This document shows, one piece after another, positions 1 to 8,145 of a stretch of DNA of 33,106 nucleotides. Each line of letters begins with the position of its first letter. Positions within the stretch are counted from its first letter, which is position 1. Below the pieces are notes generated by a model that was not told the DNA's origin, made no database searches, and saw only the letters and a program-made list of their open reading frames with translations. The stretch is from Labilithrix sp. (GTDB taxonomy: Bacteria > Myxococcota_A > Polyangia > Polyangiales > Polyangiaceae): the NCBI GenBank assembly GCA_019637105.1, contig JAHBWF010000086.1:1-33106 (forward strand), given 5' to 3'. Both the position numbers and the translations under genes were made by a program.

Positions 1-2
1 CG

Positions 3-797
3 TCGAGCGGCCCGGGCGCCCCCGCCGCGCCGAGCGCGGACGAGCCCGCGGTCCGGTTCAAGCCGTTCCTCACGGACATGGTCCGCGTCCCGCCCGGCAC
101 CTTCACGATGGGCACGGACAAGGAGGGGCGCGGCGACGGCCCGGCCCATCGCGTCACCCTCACCAGGGCGTTCTACATCGACCGCACCGAGGTCACCGCC
201 GAGGCCTACGCCGCGTGCGTGGAGGACGGGGCGTGCACGCCGAACCGCGTGCACGCCGACAACATCCCGGAGACGACCTGGGGCTGCAACGACGGCAAGG
301 ACCAGCCCAGGCACCCGGCCAACTGCGTCGACCGCGCGCAGGCCGAGCGCTTCTGCGCCTACGCCCAGAAGAGGCTGCCGACGGAGGCCGAGTGGGAGTA
401 CGCCGCGCGCGGCGACGACGCGCGCGAGTACCCGTGGGGGAACGCCCCGCCGACGACGTGCGCGATGGCGATCCTCCAGGGCCTCGCCGGAGACTGCAAG
501 GAGCGCCGAGGCACGGGCGAGGTCGGCGCGACGGCCGACGGCAGGAGCGCCTTCGGCGCGCTCGACATGGCCGGCAACGTCTGGGAGTGGGTCGACGACG
601 GGCACGAGCCCTACACGGCGCGGGCGGCGACCGATCCGCGCGCCCCCCTCGCCGCGCCCTACGCGAAGGGCGTCTTGCGCGGCGGCTCGTGGGACTACGC
701 GCCGACGAGCGCGAAGACCACGTACCGGTATCCGTTCCAGGCGAACATCGCGAACATCAGCACGGGCTTCCGCTGCGCTCGCGACGCCCACGATTGA
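3..797 (+). CDS. SUMF1/FGE-fold protein, 5' end cut by window
   Basis: The reading frame is open from base 3, so the true start lies outside the window. The first 25 codons are a Pro/Ala-rich linker leading into the domain. The domain opens with VRVPPGTFTMGTD and has RLPTEAEWEYAARG, YPWGN, DMAGNVWEWVDD and RGGSW, ending in STGFRCARD; these are the landmarks of the formylglycine-generating enzyme fold (FGE-sulfatase/SUMF1, C-type-lectin-like). True FGEs carry two active-site cysteines shortly after RGGS; here that stretch (from about base 684 to 770) reads DYAPTSAKTTYRYPFQ and has no cysteine, so formylglycine formation is unlikely. In myxobacteria such domains are common as extracytoplasmic or kinase-linked modules. 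The linker suggests an N-terminal signal or membrane anchor upstream. The fold is secure; the role is unknown. Confidence 0.85.
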   Translation, partial: SSGPGAPAAPSADEPAVRFKPFLTDMVRVPPGTFTMGTDKEGRGDGPAHRVTLTRAFYIDRTEVTAEAYAACVEDGACTPNRVHADNIPETTWGCNDGKDQPRHPANCVDRAQAERFCAYAQKRLPTEAEWEYAARGDDAREYPWGNAPPTTCAMAILQGLAGDCKERRGTGEVGATADGRSAFGALDMAGNVWEWVDDGHEPYTARAATDPRAPLAAPYAKGVLRGGSWDYAPTSAKTTYRYPFQANIANISTGFRCARDAHD

Positions 798-821
798 ACC
801 GCCGCGCGTCGTGAGCGCGGC

Positions 822-1034
822 TCAGTCGTCGCCGGGCTCGAGCTTCGCGGCGCGACGGAAGAGCCAGAAGCTCACCGCGAAGAGCGGCAGCGACGGGATG
901 AAGACCACGAGCGGGAACGTCGGCCGGTGGCTGATCTCCGGCTTCGTGAAGATGAAGCACGAGACGTCGATGAGCACCGTCATGACCAGGACGATGGCGC
1001 CGAGCACGCGCGCTGTGAATCGATCGTTGAGCAC
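822..1034 (-). CDS. Small two-helix membrane protein
   Basis: This 70-residue protein starts at a GTG. It has two clear hydrophobic segments, residues about 10-31 (VLGAIVLVMTVLIDVSCFIF) and about 40-60 (FPLVVFIPSLPLFAVSFWLF), followed by a charged tail RRAAKLEPGDD. No domain is recognisable. The only in-frame start before the upstream stop at 1044-1046 is this GTG. A -10-like TAGCGT ends six bases before it, matching the arrangement at other genes in the window. It is convergent with the SUMF1-like gene, 24 bases apart. I judge it real from its membrane pattern and lack of a better frame; function unknown. Confidence 0.55.
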   Translation of the reverse strand: MLNDRFTARVLGAIVLVMTVLIDVSCFIFTKPEISHRPTFPLVVFIPSLPLFAVSFWLFRRAAKLEPGDD

Positions 1035-1040
1035 GGCCGC

Positions 1041-1046
1041 ACGCTA
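1041..1046 (-). promoter_or_regulatory. -10-like hexamer close to GTG start
   Basis: On the minus strand the hexamer TAGCGT is followed by six bases and then the GTG of the small membrane protein. Initiation about 7 bases downstream would give a leaderless message. No convincing -35 is visible. Confidence 0.3.
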
Positions 1047-1108
1047 CTCCACCGAGGGGCTATTGACGCCCCAAACCTCTCGCAGTTGGCTTATCATCGC
1101 AGGTTACG

Positions 1109-2458
1109 ATGCGCGTCGCGTCTCATTCGTCCAGAGGGTCCCGTCCCGTCGAAGCGAACCGCGCCGCGGCCGGCGACGGCCGCGCTCGCCACGTCGCGAT
1201 CGGCGCGCTCTTCCTCGTCCTCGGGGCGTGCACGGTCACTCCGCCGGTAAGCGTGGTGCGCACCGCGCCCGGAGACAAGAGCGGGGAGATCAAGGGCGAC
1301 CCCGTCAAGCTGAAGCGCGGGCCGCAAGAGGCGTACGCGGGCGCGCGCGCCGGCTTCCACGTGGTGCGGAGCCACGAAGACTGGGAGCGCGCGTGGCCCG
1401 AGGACAAGACCCCCCCGATGCCAGCGACGCTCGACACGAGCTCGCACATGCTCTTCCTCGCCGTGAGCGACACGCAGGCCGTCACCAAGATGAAGGTCCA
1501 GCGCGTGCTCGAGACCGGGACGTTCCTCTACGTCTGGGTGCGCGAGACGAAGGTGGGCGAAGGCTGCACCAACAAGTCGCCCGATCGCGCGTTCGACGCG
1601 GTCGTCGGGGCGCGCGCGGACAAGCCGGTGAAGTTCTTCGTCGAAGAGGAGCGAGGCGAGTCGTGCGGCGAGCCGCCGGTCGCCGGCGTCGAGTGTCGCC
1701 TCACGAACGCGGAGACCTGGTCGACGAAGCTCGAAGCGCAGCCCGGCGACGCCGTCGAGTGCGCGCTCAGCGCCACGGCGCGCGGCAAGTTCGAGCTCGT
1801 CGACAAGGTTCTCGCGATGGCCGACCTCCCGGCGGGCTCGACCGCCAAGCTCGCCTTCAAGAAGGGCCCCGAGCGCGGCGTGATGGAGCTCGACGTCTAC
1901 GGCACGTACCGCGTCACGGCCGAGGCCGCCGACGAGGCTGGCCGTCGCGGCAAGGCGACGGCGACGATCGACGTCAAGCCGCCGAAGACGAAGGACGTCC
2001 TCGTCCAGCTCGTGTGGGCGGGCTTCGATCGCGCGGACATGCCCGACACGTTCCCGCGCGTGAACCTGCGCGTCGCGGAGGAGGGCCCGAAGGGGCAGCG
2101 CTGCTCGGCCGAGATCCCGATCCCGGGGCTCTGCGAGGTGAAGACGCGCGGCGCGTACACGTACATGCGCATCCCGGAGGGGAGCCGCAGGCTGCCCGTG
2201 TCGGTGCAGTTCCTCGACGAGCGCATCGAGAAGGGCCCCGGCCCCTGCGTGCACGTCTGGTACGACGGGGAGCGGACCGGGGAGACGTGCGATCGGCTGC
2301 ACCGCGACGCCGACGAGATCTGGCGCGTCGGGACGCTCGACACGACCACGGGCAAGCTGATCCCCGACGGCGCGACCGCGTCGAGCGCGGACGCCGCCAA
2401 GCCGGCGCCCGCGGCCCCGGAGAAGCCGGCCCCCGCGCCCACGAGCACGAAGAAATAG
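1109..2458 (+). CDS. Putative lipoprotein of unknown function
   Basis: The 449-residue product has a long basic N-region, then a hydrophobic stretch IGALFLVLGAC with lipobox cysteine at about residue 41, so it is predicted to be an outer-envelope lipoprotein. The body has no domain I can name. It contains several cysteines (for example in EGCTNKSP, GESCGEPP, ECRLTNAE, QRCSAE, GLCEVK, GPCVHVW, GETCDR), consistent with a disulfide-bonded periplasmic protein, and a segment around residues 200-290 (YGTYRVTAEAADEAGRRGKA) that reads like an Ig/PKD-type beta domain. The tail is rich in Ala, Pro and Lys. No in-frame alternative start closer to the hydrophobic core is visible, hence ATG at 1109. A TTGACG at 1063 and TTATCA near 1091 could belong to its promoter but the spacing is poor. 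Confidence 0.75.
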   Translation: MRVASHSSRGSRPVEANRAAAGDGRARHVAIGALFLVLGACTVTPPVSVVRTAPGDKSGEIKGDPVKLKRGPQEAYAGARAGFHVVRSHEDWERAWPEDKTPPMPATLDTSSHMLFLAVSDTQAVTKMKVQRVLETGTFLYVWVRETKVGEGCTNKSPDRAFDAVVGARADKPVKFFVEEERGESCGEPPVAGVECRLTNAETWSTKLEAQPGDAVECALSATARGKFELVDKVLAMADLPAGSTAKLAFKKGPERGVMELDVYGTYRVTAEAADEAGRRGKATATIDVKPPKTKDVLVQLVWAGFDRADMPDTFPRVNLRVAEEGPKGQRCSAEIPIPGLCEVKTRGAYTYMRIPEGSRRLPVSVQFLDERIEKGPGPCVHVWYDGERTGETCDRLHRDADEIWRVGTLDTTTGKLIPDGATASSADAAKPAPAAPEKPAPAPTSTKK

Positions 2459-2576
2459 CGAGGGCGCCGTATCGGCGCGCGGTCTCGCGACCGCCGGGCG
2501 CTCCGCCGGGGCCGACCGACTCGCGACCCGGACGAGCGCCGACGGCCAAGGCCGCCGCGCGCGCCGTCACGCTCCG

Positions 2577-3605
2577 CTACTCGAAGACGCGCTCGAGGAC
2601 CTTCATCGTCGCCCAGGCGAGCGCGCCGCTGAGCGGCAGCGTCAGCACCCAGGCGATCAAGATGTTGCCGGCCACGCCCCAGCGGACCGCGCTCACGCGC
2701 TTGCTCGCGCCGACCCCCATGATGCACGCGTTGATGCAGTGGGTCGTGGAGACCGGCACGCCGAGGTGACTCGCGCCGAGGATCGTGAGCGCCCCCGCCG
2801 TCTCGGCCGCGAAGCCCTGGAGCGGCGTGATCCGGATGATCTTCGTCCCCATCGTCTTGATGATCCGCGTACCGCCGGCCATCGTGCCGAGCGCGATCGC
2901 CGTGGCGCACGCGATCACGACCCACAGCGGGACGCCGTCGTCCTTCGGCGGCAAGAACCACGCGGGCATGCCGTCGTGGTGCCCCGCCTTCACGAACGCG
3001 ATCAGCGCGAGCGTGATGATGCCCATCGACTTCTGCGCGTCGTTCGAGCCGTGCGCGAAGGCCATCGACATGGCCGACACGAGCTGGAGCCGGCGCGAGC
3101 CGCGGTGCACGGTGGCGGGCCGCGTCTTCCGGACGAACCAGACGAGGGTGATCATCAGGACGAAGGCGATCACGAAGCCGATGGTCGGCGACGCGACGAG
3201 CGGGACGAGCACCTTCTGCTTGAGCGCTCCCCATTTGAACGCGGAGACGCCCGCCTTCGCGACCACCGCCCCGGCCAGCGCGCCGATGAGCGCGTGCGAC
3301 GAGCTCGACGGGATCCCGTACCACCAGGTGATCAGGTTCCACGCGCACGCGCCGATGAGCGCCGAGAGGACGACGGTCTGGGTGACGATCGCCGGATCGG
3401 CGAAGCCGGACGCGATCGTCTTGGCGACGGCGGTGCCGGTGACCGCCCCGAAGAAGTTGAGCAGGCCCGCCAGGATGACCGCCGTGCGGATCGGCAGGAC
3501 CCCGGTGGAGACGACGGTGGCGATCGCGTTCGCGGCGTCGTGAAAGCCGTTGATGTAGTCGAAGATGATCGCGAAGACGATGACGCTGACGAGCAGGCTA
3601 ACCAT
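2577..3605 (-). CDS. pit: Inorganic phosphate transporter, PiT family
   Basis: This 342-residue membrane protein belongs to the PiT/Pho-4 family of cation-coupled phosphate permeases. Both family signature repeats are present: FHDAANAIATVVSTGVL near the N-terminus, and SMAFAHGSNDAQKSMG in the second half, along with PVSTTHCI near the C-terminus. About ten hydrophobic segments are visible. Its ATG lies inside the last codons of the DUF47 gene (8-base overlap, ATGGTTAG), so translation is probably coupled. DUF47 genes are often beside pit genes and are thought to modulate or assist the permease. No Pho-box-like repeat was recognised upstream of the pair. Assignment to the family is firm; substrate specificity (phosphate versus sulfate in some relatives) is inferred. 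Confidence 0.95.
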   Translation of the reverse strand: MVSLLVSVIVFAIIFDYINGFHDAANAIATVVSTGVLPIRTAVILAGLLNFFGAVTGTAVAKTIASGFADPAIVTQTVVLSALIGACAWNLITWWYGIPSSSSHALIGALAGAVVAKAGVSAFKWGALKQKVLVPLVASPTIGFVIAFVLMITLVWFVRKTRPATVHRGSRRLQLVSAMSMAFAHGSNDAQKSMGIITLALIAFVKAGHHDGMPAWFLPPKDDGVPLWVVIACATAIALGTMAGGTRIIKTMGTKIIRITPLQGFAAETAGALTILGASHLGVPVSTTHCINACIMGVGASKRVSAVRWGVAGNILIAWVLTLPLSGALAWATMKVLERVFE

Positions 3606-4263
3606 GCTTCACAGCGAGGTTGGCCAGCGTGTCCGCGATCGAATCGCACTGGTCGATGGCGTTCTCGAGGTCCTCGAGGACCGTCTTCTCGCGAATGAGG
3701 ACGCGCGCGTCGACGGCCTCGCGCGCCGGGCCCCCGGGCGGGTCGGAGGAGAAGAGCTCGGAGATCGCCTCGCGGTAGACGATGTCGGCCTCCTTCTCGA
3801 TCTTCCGGAGCTCGCGCGCGACGGCGACGATCTCCGTGTACTTGTGCTTGCGGAGCTTCGGCATCGCCTCGTCGATCTTCGCGGTGCAGCGGACGATGAT
3901 CTCGATGAGCTCCGCCATCGCGGGGGTCGGCTTGTCGACGCCCAGCATCACGCACGCGCGGATCGCGCCGTTGGTGAGGTCGAGCACGCCGTCGAGCTCG
4001 GAGGAGAGCTTCTGGAGGTCCTCGCGATCGATCGGCGTCACGAACGTCTTGGCGAGCGCCTCTTCCATCTCGTGGACGATGCGGTCGCCGTCGTGCTCGA
4101 TCTTCTGGACCGCGTCGCGGGCCTGCTCGGCGGTGGTGCCGTTGGTGGAGAACTTGGAGAGCGCCTTGGCCCCCTCGTGCGCGGCCCGCGCCTGCTGCTC
4201 GAGGTAGTCGTAGAAGTGATCCTCGCGCGGCAGAAACCAGCGGATGACGTCCTGGATCCCCAT
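3598..4263 (-). CDS. DUF47/PhoU-like Pit accessory protein
   Basis: The 221-residue protein is predicted all-helical and matches the DUF47 family (PhoU-like, the TIGR00153 group): MGIQDVIRWFLPREDHFYDYLEQQA at the start, then HDGDRIVHEMEEALAKTFVTPIDREDLQKL and a second helical repeat with EIIVRCTAKIDEAMPKLRK. DUF47 proteins are encoded next to PiT permeases and are considered cytoplasmic partners or regulators of phosphate uptake. The start is supported by a strong GGAGG about six bases upstream (complement of 4270-4275). It is the first gene of a two-gene operon and overlaps the permease by eight bases. A minus-strand TAGATT around 4340-4345 could be the -10, giving a leader of about 75 bases. 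Confidence 0.92.
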   Translation of the reverse strand: MGIQDVIRWFLPREDHFYDYLEQQARAAHEGAKALSKFSTNGTTAEQARDAVQKIEHDGDRIVHEMEEALAKTFVTPIDREDLQKLSSELDGVLDLTNGAIRACVMLGVDKPTPAMAELIEIIVRCTAKIDEAMPKLRKHKYTEIVAVARELRKIEKEADIVYREAISELFSSDPPGGPAREAVDARVLIREKTVLEDLENAIDQCDSIADTLANLAVKHG

Positions 4264-4449
4264 CAGCCATTCCTCCGGTACGGGGGCGTCGAACGGTCGA
4301 GCAAGCCGGCTCCCTTTTGCTCCATTGTCGGCGGCCGAATCTAGCCATTTCGGTTCTTCTTGTGCGACGGGCGTGTGACGACTTCGTGTGGCGTCGTTAA
4401 GACCGCAAGAATACTCCGCGATCTCGGCGGCTTCTCGCGCGCCGACCGG

Positions 4450-5118
4450 TCAGGCGACCACGCCCACGTAGGCGCGCGCGCGGACGACGCCGCGCTCGCG
4501 GAGCGGCTCGACGCGCGGGACGAACCCGGCCTTGCGGAGCGTCCGGACGAACGCGTCGGCCGGGTAGCCGCTCCACACGGCGAAGACGCCCCCGGGCGCC
4601 AGCGCGGTCCGCGCGCGGACGAGCGCGGCCTCGGCGTAGAGGCGCGCGTTGGTCCGGAAGCTCGCCCACTCGGGACCGTTGTCGACGTCGAGGAGGATCG
4701 CGGCGAGCGAGCCCGGCGCGGCGCCCGCGATCGCGTCGGCGACGTCGGCGCGGCAGAGCTCGACGCGCGGATCGTCCAGCGCGCCCGCGACGAGCTCGGC
4801 CGCCTCCGCGCGCGCGACGTCGACGACCGCGCGGAGCTTCTCGACGACGACGACCTCGGACGCGGGCGGCGCGACCTCGAGCACCCCGCGCAACGTCGCG
4901 CCGAAGCCGAGGCCCCCGACGAGGACGCGCCGCGCCGCCCCGCGTTCGAGCGGAGCGCGCGCCAGGCGCCCGAACGCGAGCTCGGTCTCGAGCGCGGCGC
5001 TCGAGAGCAAGACGACGTTGCCGAGGACGAGCTCGAGGTCGGGCCCGACCCGCCGCAGCAGGAGGGACTTGTCGTCCTCGACGAGCGTGCGAACGATCTC
5101 GGTCGCCAAAAGGCTCAC
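4450..5118 (-). CDS. Spermidine-synthase-like methyltransferase-fold protein
   Basis: The 222-residue product has the Rossmann-like fold of spermidine synthases and class I methyltransferases: glycine-rich VLVGGLGFGATLR (motif I), VVVVEKLRAVVDVAR (acidic residue after strand 2), DDPRVELCRADVADAI, AILLDVDNGPEW and a C-terminal TALAPGGVFAVWSGYPADAFVRTLRKAGF. It lacks the long N-terminal beta domain of true polyamine synthases, so the reaction is not safe to assign; databases usually label such short forms spermidine or spermine synthase. GTG at 5118 overlaps the kinase stop codon in the four bases GTGA, so it is almost certainly translated by re-initiation after the kinase. No other start fits. 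Function in kinase signalling is unknown. Confidence 0.82.
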   Translation of the reverse strand: MSLLATEIVRTLVEDDKSLLLRRVGPDLELVLGNVVLLSSAALETELAFGRLARAPLERGAARRVLVGGLGFGATLRGVLEVAPPASEVVVVEKLRAVVDVARAEAAELVAGALDDPRVELCRADVADAIAGAAPGSLAAILLDVDNGPEWASFRTNARLYAEAALVRARTALAPGGVFAVWSGYPADAFVRTLRKAGFVPRVEPLRERGVVRARAYVGVVA

Positions 5119-6503
5119 TCGCGGGACGAGGGGATGTCCGACGTCGGCTCCGGGGGCGCGGGCTTCACCGCCGGGCTCGACGGGCGGCGGCCGTGTCCGT
5201 GGCTCGTCGGGTGCGCGACGGGTTTGGCGCTCGTCGGCGCCGCGGGCGGCGGCGCCGTCGTCGCCGTCGGCTCCGCGACCGCCGTGAGCGGGAGCGCGGG
5301 GGGCAGCGGCTCGACGGGCACCGGCGCCGGGGTCGCCGCGGGCGCCGGCGGCCGGACGGCGCTCGGCGGCTTCGCGAGGAAGACCTTCGCGCCGATGACG
5401 ACGAGGCTGCCGACGACGGCGGCGAAGAGGATCGCCCAGACGAGCAGGCCCCCGGTCGACATGTCCTTCTTCGGGCTCGCGGTCGACGGGCTCGGCGGCG
5501 TCGTCCAGTTGCTCTTCCCCCCCGTCACGAACGACGGCGTGCTCGGCTGAGGATGCGCCGCCTGGACGAGCGCGGGACCGAGGATGGCGATGCGCTCGAC
5601 CGACGGCGCGGCGTTCGCGCCGGCGTACGGCGCCAGCAGGCGCGCGAGCTCGACGACGTCGGGACGCCGTTCGCGCTCGCGCTCCAGGCACCGCCGGACC
5701 GCGTGCTCCAGCCCCTCGGGGATGTCCCGCCGGACGTCCCGGAGGTTGGGGATCGGCGCGTGCATGATGTTCTGGATGAGATCGCCCAGCGAGTTGCCGG
5801 TGAACGGCGCCCTTCCGCTGATCAGCCGGAACAGGATCACGCCGAGCGACCAGACGTCGCTCCGCGAGTCGGCGTCGCGGGCGGAGATGACCTGCTCCGG
5901 CGCCATGTAGCTCGGCGATCCGAGGAGATCGGTCGCCTTGGTCACGACGCTGTCGTGATGTCCGCGGCGCCCGCCGGGACTGGTGTCGTCGTCCATGTCG
6001 AGATCGAGCACCTTGGAGACGCCGAAGTCGAGCACCTTCACGACCGGCTCTCCGCCGGACCCGCGCGTCAAGAACAGGTTCGCCGGCTTGAGATCGCGGT
6101 GGACGATGCCGTGACCGTGCGCCTCGGCGATCGCCTCGCACGCCTGGATGATGTAGTCGCAAGCCTCCGCGTACGGGAACGGTCCGCGCTTCTGGAGGAG
6201 GTCCGACAAGTCGGTCCCCTCGAGGTACTCCATGACCATGTACGGCGAGCCGCCCTCGAGCGAGCCGACGTCGAGGACGCGCGACACGTGCTTGCTCTTG
6301 AGCCGGACGGTGTTCCGCGCCTCGCGGAGGAAGCGGCTCTTGTAGTCGCGGCTCACGACCTCCTCGCGCATGAACTTCAGCGCGACGGTCTGGCCGAGCT
6401 GGAGGTGACGGGCGGCCACGACGTAGCCCATCCCCCCCTCGCCGAGGACGCGCTCGATCTGGAATTTGCCGGCGATGATGTCGCCGGCGCGCACCCCTGA
6501 CAT
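5115..6503 (-). CDS. Transmembrane Ser/Thr protein kinase (Hanks type)
   Basis: The product is 462 residues. The catalytic domain (about residues 14-285) has every key element: glycine loop LGEGGMGYV (20-28), VALK lysine K43, helix-C glutamate near E61, HRDLKPAN (135-142), DFG (159-161) and APE (201-203). The activation loop carries an acidic, glycine- and histidine-rich insert (about 167-187, LDMDDDTSPGGRRGHHDS) longer than usual. A single membrane helix follows at about 352-376 (GGLLVWAILFAAVVGSLVVIG), then a Pro/Ala-rich tail of about 85 residues, predicted periplasmic. ATG at 6503 is chosen because the domain begins 13 codons later and a TTGATT-N17-GACACT promoter sits directly in front. 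Substrate unknown. It is translationally coupled to the spermidine-synthase-like gene. Confidence 0.93.
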   Translation of the reverse strand: MSGVRAGDIIAGKFQIERVLGEGGMGYVVAARHLQLGQTVALKFMREEVVSRDYKSRFLREARNTVRLKSKHVSRVLDVGSLEGGSPYMVMEYLEGTDLSDLLQKRGPFPYAEACDYIIQACEAIAEAHGHGIVHRDLKPANLFLTRGSGGEPVVKVLDFGVSKVLDLDMDDDTSPGGRRGHHDSVVTKATDLLGSPSYMAPEQVISARDADSRSDVWSLGVILFRLISGRAPFTGNSLGDLIQNIMHAPIPNLRDVRRDIPEGLEHAVRRCLERERERRPDVVELARLLAPYAGANAAPSVERIAILGPALVQAAHPQPSTPSFVTGGKSNWTTPPSPSTASPKKDMSTGGLLVWAILFAAVVGSLVVIGAKVFLAKPPSAVRPPAPAATPAPVPVEPLPPALPLTAVAEPTATTAPPPAAPTSAKPVAHPTSHGHGRRPSSPAVKPAPPEPTSDIPSSRE

Positions 6504-6902
6504 CCAGGCTGGAGTGTCGCGCGTCCTGTCCCGCCAATCAAGAAACGCCCCCTCCCCGGACCGCGCCGCCGAGATCGTCGCGGCGCGGCCTTCACCCGAC
6601 CGCTGAAGCGATCTCATCCGTCCTTTCAAGGACCGGCTCGGGAGGCGATGGGGGTCGGAAAGGGAGCGCGAGGCAAGGTCGGTCGAGGCGCGTCGGGGTC
6701 GAGCCCCTCGGGGCGATGCTCTTCGTCGCTGCGGGCTGCTCGAAACAGCAGCTTCGGGCGCGACGCCCGCGCGGCGCCTCGTCGTCTGGTTCCGAGCGGC
6801 CCGGGGCCGGCCCGTGAGCGGCCCGGGCCACGCCGCGACGGACGCAAGCGAGGAGAACGACGCGCGGACGGCGCTGGCACACCGCTCGCTCACGGCGCGC
6901 GC
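6504..6902. other. Divergent intergenic region with hairpin
   Basis: These 399 bases separate the minus-strand kinase from the plus-strand secreted-protein gene. The kinase promoter is at the left edge. A short hairpin is present at 6735-6752 (GCTGCT, loop CGAAAC, AGCAGC), without a T-run, and GAGCGGCCCGGG occurs twice near 6795 and 6817. Reading frames can be drawn through the region but they lack coding character (Arg/Pro/Ala strings, no domain). No clear promoter for the gene at 6903 was recognised. Confidence 0.5.
6513..6541 (-). promoter_or_regulatory. Sigma-70-type promoter of kinase, leaderless
   Basis: Minus strand: TTGATT (complement of 6536-6541), 17-base spacer, GACACT (complement of 6513-6518), nine bases, then the ATG of the kinase. 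The geometry places the transcription start within about three bases of the ATG, and no Shine-Dalgarno sequence would fit. Confidence 0.5.
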
Positions 6903-7952
6903 ATGAAGCTCGGTCTCTCCCCCGCGATCCCCACGTCCGCCGTCACGCTGCGGCTCCTCCTCTTCTTCGTCTTCTTCGTCGCCGCGCTCCTCGCGCAGCG
7001 GACGCCGGCCGAAGGCGCGCCGCGGCGCGCCTTCGCGTCGACCGCCCACGAAGACGCGGTCGCCGACGGAGACCTCGATCAAGAGGACCTCGACACGAGC
7101 CCGCTCTCCGTCCTCGACGGCGCCTCGAGCGGGCGGCCCGTCCTCGGCCGGCCGCGGGGCTCGACCTGGGTCTCGCTCGTCGGCTTCTCGCGCCAGGCGT
7201 TCGGCGGCGAGCGCCAGGAGATCGGCGGCATGCTCGTCGTCGGCCTCCCGCTCGATCGCTTCGCGCGGGCGAACACCCGGATGACGACGCCGCCGCTCGC
7301 CCCGGCGCTCGAGCTCGCGCAGGCGAGCGCGCGCGAGGACGTATCGGCGAGCGAGCCGACGTTCGAGCTCGCGCTCACGCCGCGGCTCGCGCGGTCGTGC
7401 GTGACGGCGGCCTGGCGCGCGGCCGGCCTCGGCGCGGACGACGGCCGGCTCGACGCGATCGTGTCTCGCGCGCGGTGGAGCGCGGCGCTGCCCGAGGCGC
7501 GGCTCCGCGCGGTCAGGACGGACGACGCTCGGCTGTCGCTCGACACGACGACAGCGACGGACACGAGCCGCCTCCGCGACTCGACCGGAGCGAACGTCGG
7601 CTTCGAGGCGCGCCTCACCTGGCGGTTCGATCGGCTGATCTACGCCGACGACGAGCCCGCGTTCGAGCGCATCCGGCTCGAGCACCGCGACGCGCGCGCG
7701 CGCATCGGCGCCAAGGTCCTCGAGGCGCTCTTTCACTGGCAGCGGGCCGCGCTCGACCTCCGCGCGCTGCCGCCGGCGCAGCAGGGCACGCGCGACGAGG
7801 CGGACGTGCGGCTCCGCTTGATGGAAGCCGAGGCCGCGCTCGACGTGCTCACGAACGGATGGTTCGCCGCGAACAAGGCGCGCCACGTCCGCGCGCCGGA
7901 GAGGTACGCGGCGCCGGTGCCGCTCGGCCGAGGCGCGCCGGGCGACCTGTGA
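6903..7952 (+). CDS. Secreted or envelope protein of unknown function
   Basis: From ATG at 6903 the product is 349 residues with a clear signal sequence (TLRLLLFFVFFVAALLAQRTPAEG, cleavage probably near residue 30). The middle has beta-like stretches (STWVSLVGFSRQ, EIGGMLVVGLPL). The C-terminal half reads ARLTWRFDRLIYADDEPAFERIRLEHRDARARIGAKVLEALFHWQRAALDL, followed by a charged helix. A pattern of a Trp-containing strand, a paired Arg/Asp, then a long helix with the sense of an R-x-x-L repeat recurs in uncharacterised outer-membrane proteins of deltaproteobacterial lineages; I have only a loose match to that pattern. An upstream extension to 6648 is possible but compositionally poor and would bury the signal sequence. 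Divergent from the kinase; no functional link shown. Confidence 0.65.
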   Translation: MKLGLSPAIPTSAVTLRLLLFFVFFVAALLAQRTPAEGAPRRAFASTAHEDAVADGDLDQEDLDTSPLSVLDGASSGRPVLGRPRGSTWVSLVGFSRQAFGGERQEIGGMLVVGLPLDRFARANTRMTTPPLAPALELAQASAREDVSASEPTFELALTPRLARSCVTAAWRAAGLGADDGRLDAIVSRARWSAALPEARLRAVRTDDARLSLDTTTATDTSRLRDSTGANVGFEARLTWRFDRLIYADDEPAFERIRLEHRDARARIGAKVLEALFHWQRAALDLRALPPAQQGTRDEADVRLRLMEAEAALDVLTNGWFAANKARHVRAPERYAAPVPLGRGAPGDL

Positions 7953-8130
7953 TGCGCTCGACGCCGCGGCCGCGGCGTGCGCCCTTCCGTCGCGGGCGCC
8001 GCCTGGGCCGCCGCTCTCCCGCCTCCCGCGCGCCCGCGCGCGGCTCGCGGAGGGCGGGGAGGGCGTTCGGCTCGTCCGGGCGCCTCACGGGCCTCTCGGA
8101 TCCGGCTCCGAGCGCGCCCGAGATCTGTGG

Positions 8131-8136
8131 TAGGAT
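8131..8136 (+). promoter_or_regulatory. -10-like TAGGAT before prfB
   Basis: TAGGAT preceded by TG two bases earlier (extended -10 look) ends nine bases before the prfB ATG at 8146. A leaderless or two- to three-base leader is expected. No clear -35 hexamer. Confidence 0.4.
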
Positions 8137-8145
8137 GCGGACCTC

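Noticed and set aside
811-2769. 652-codon plus-strand frame running through the lipoprotein gene
   Set aside because: Low-complexity Arg-rich translation without domains; the 1109-2458 frame has a signal sequence and normal composition.
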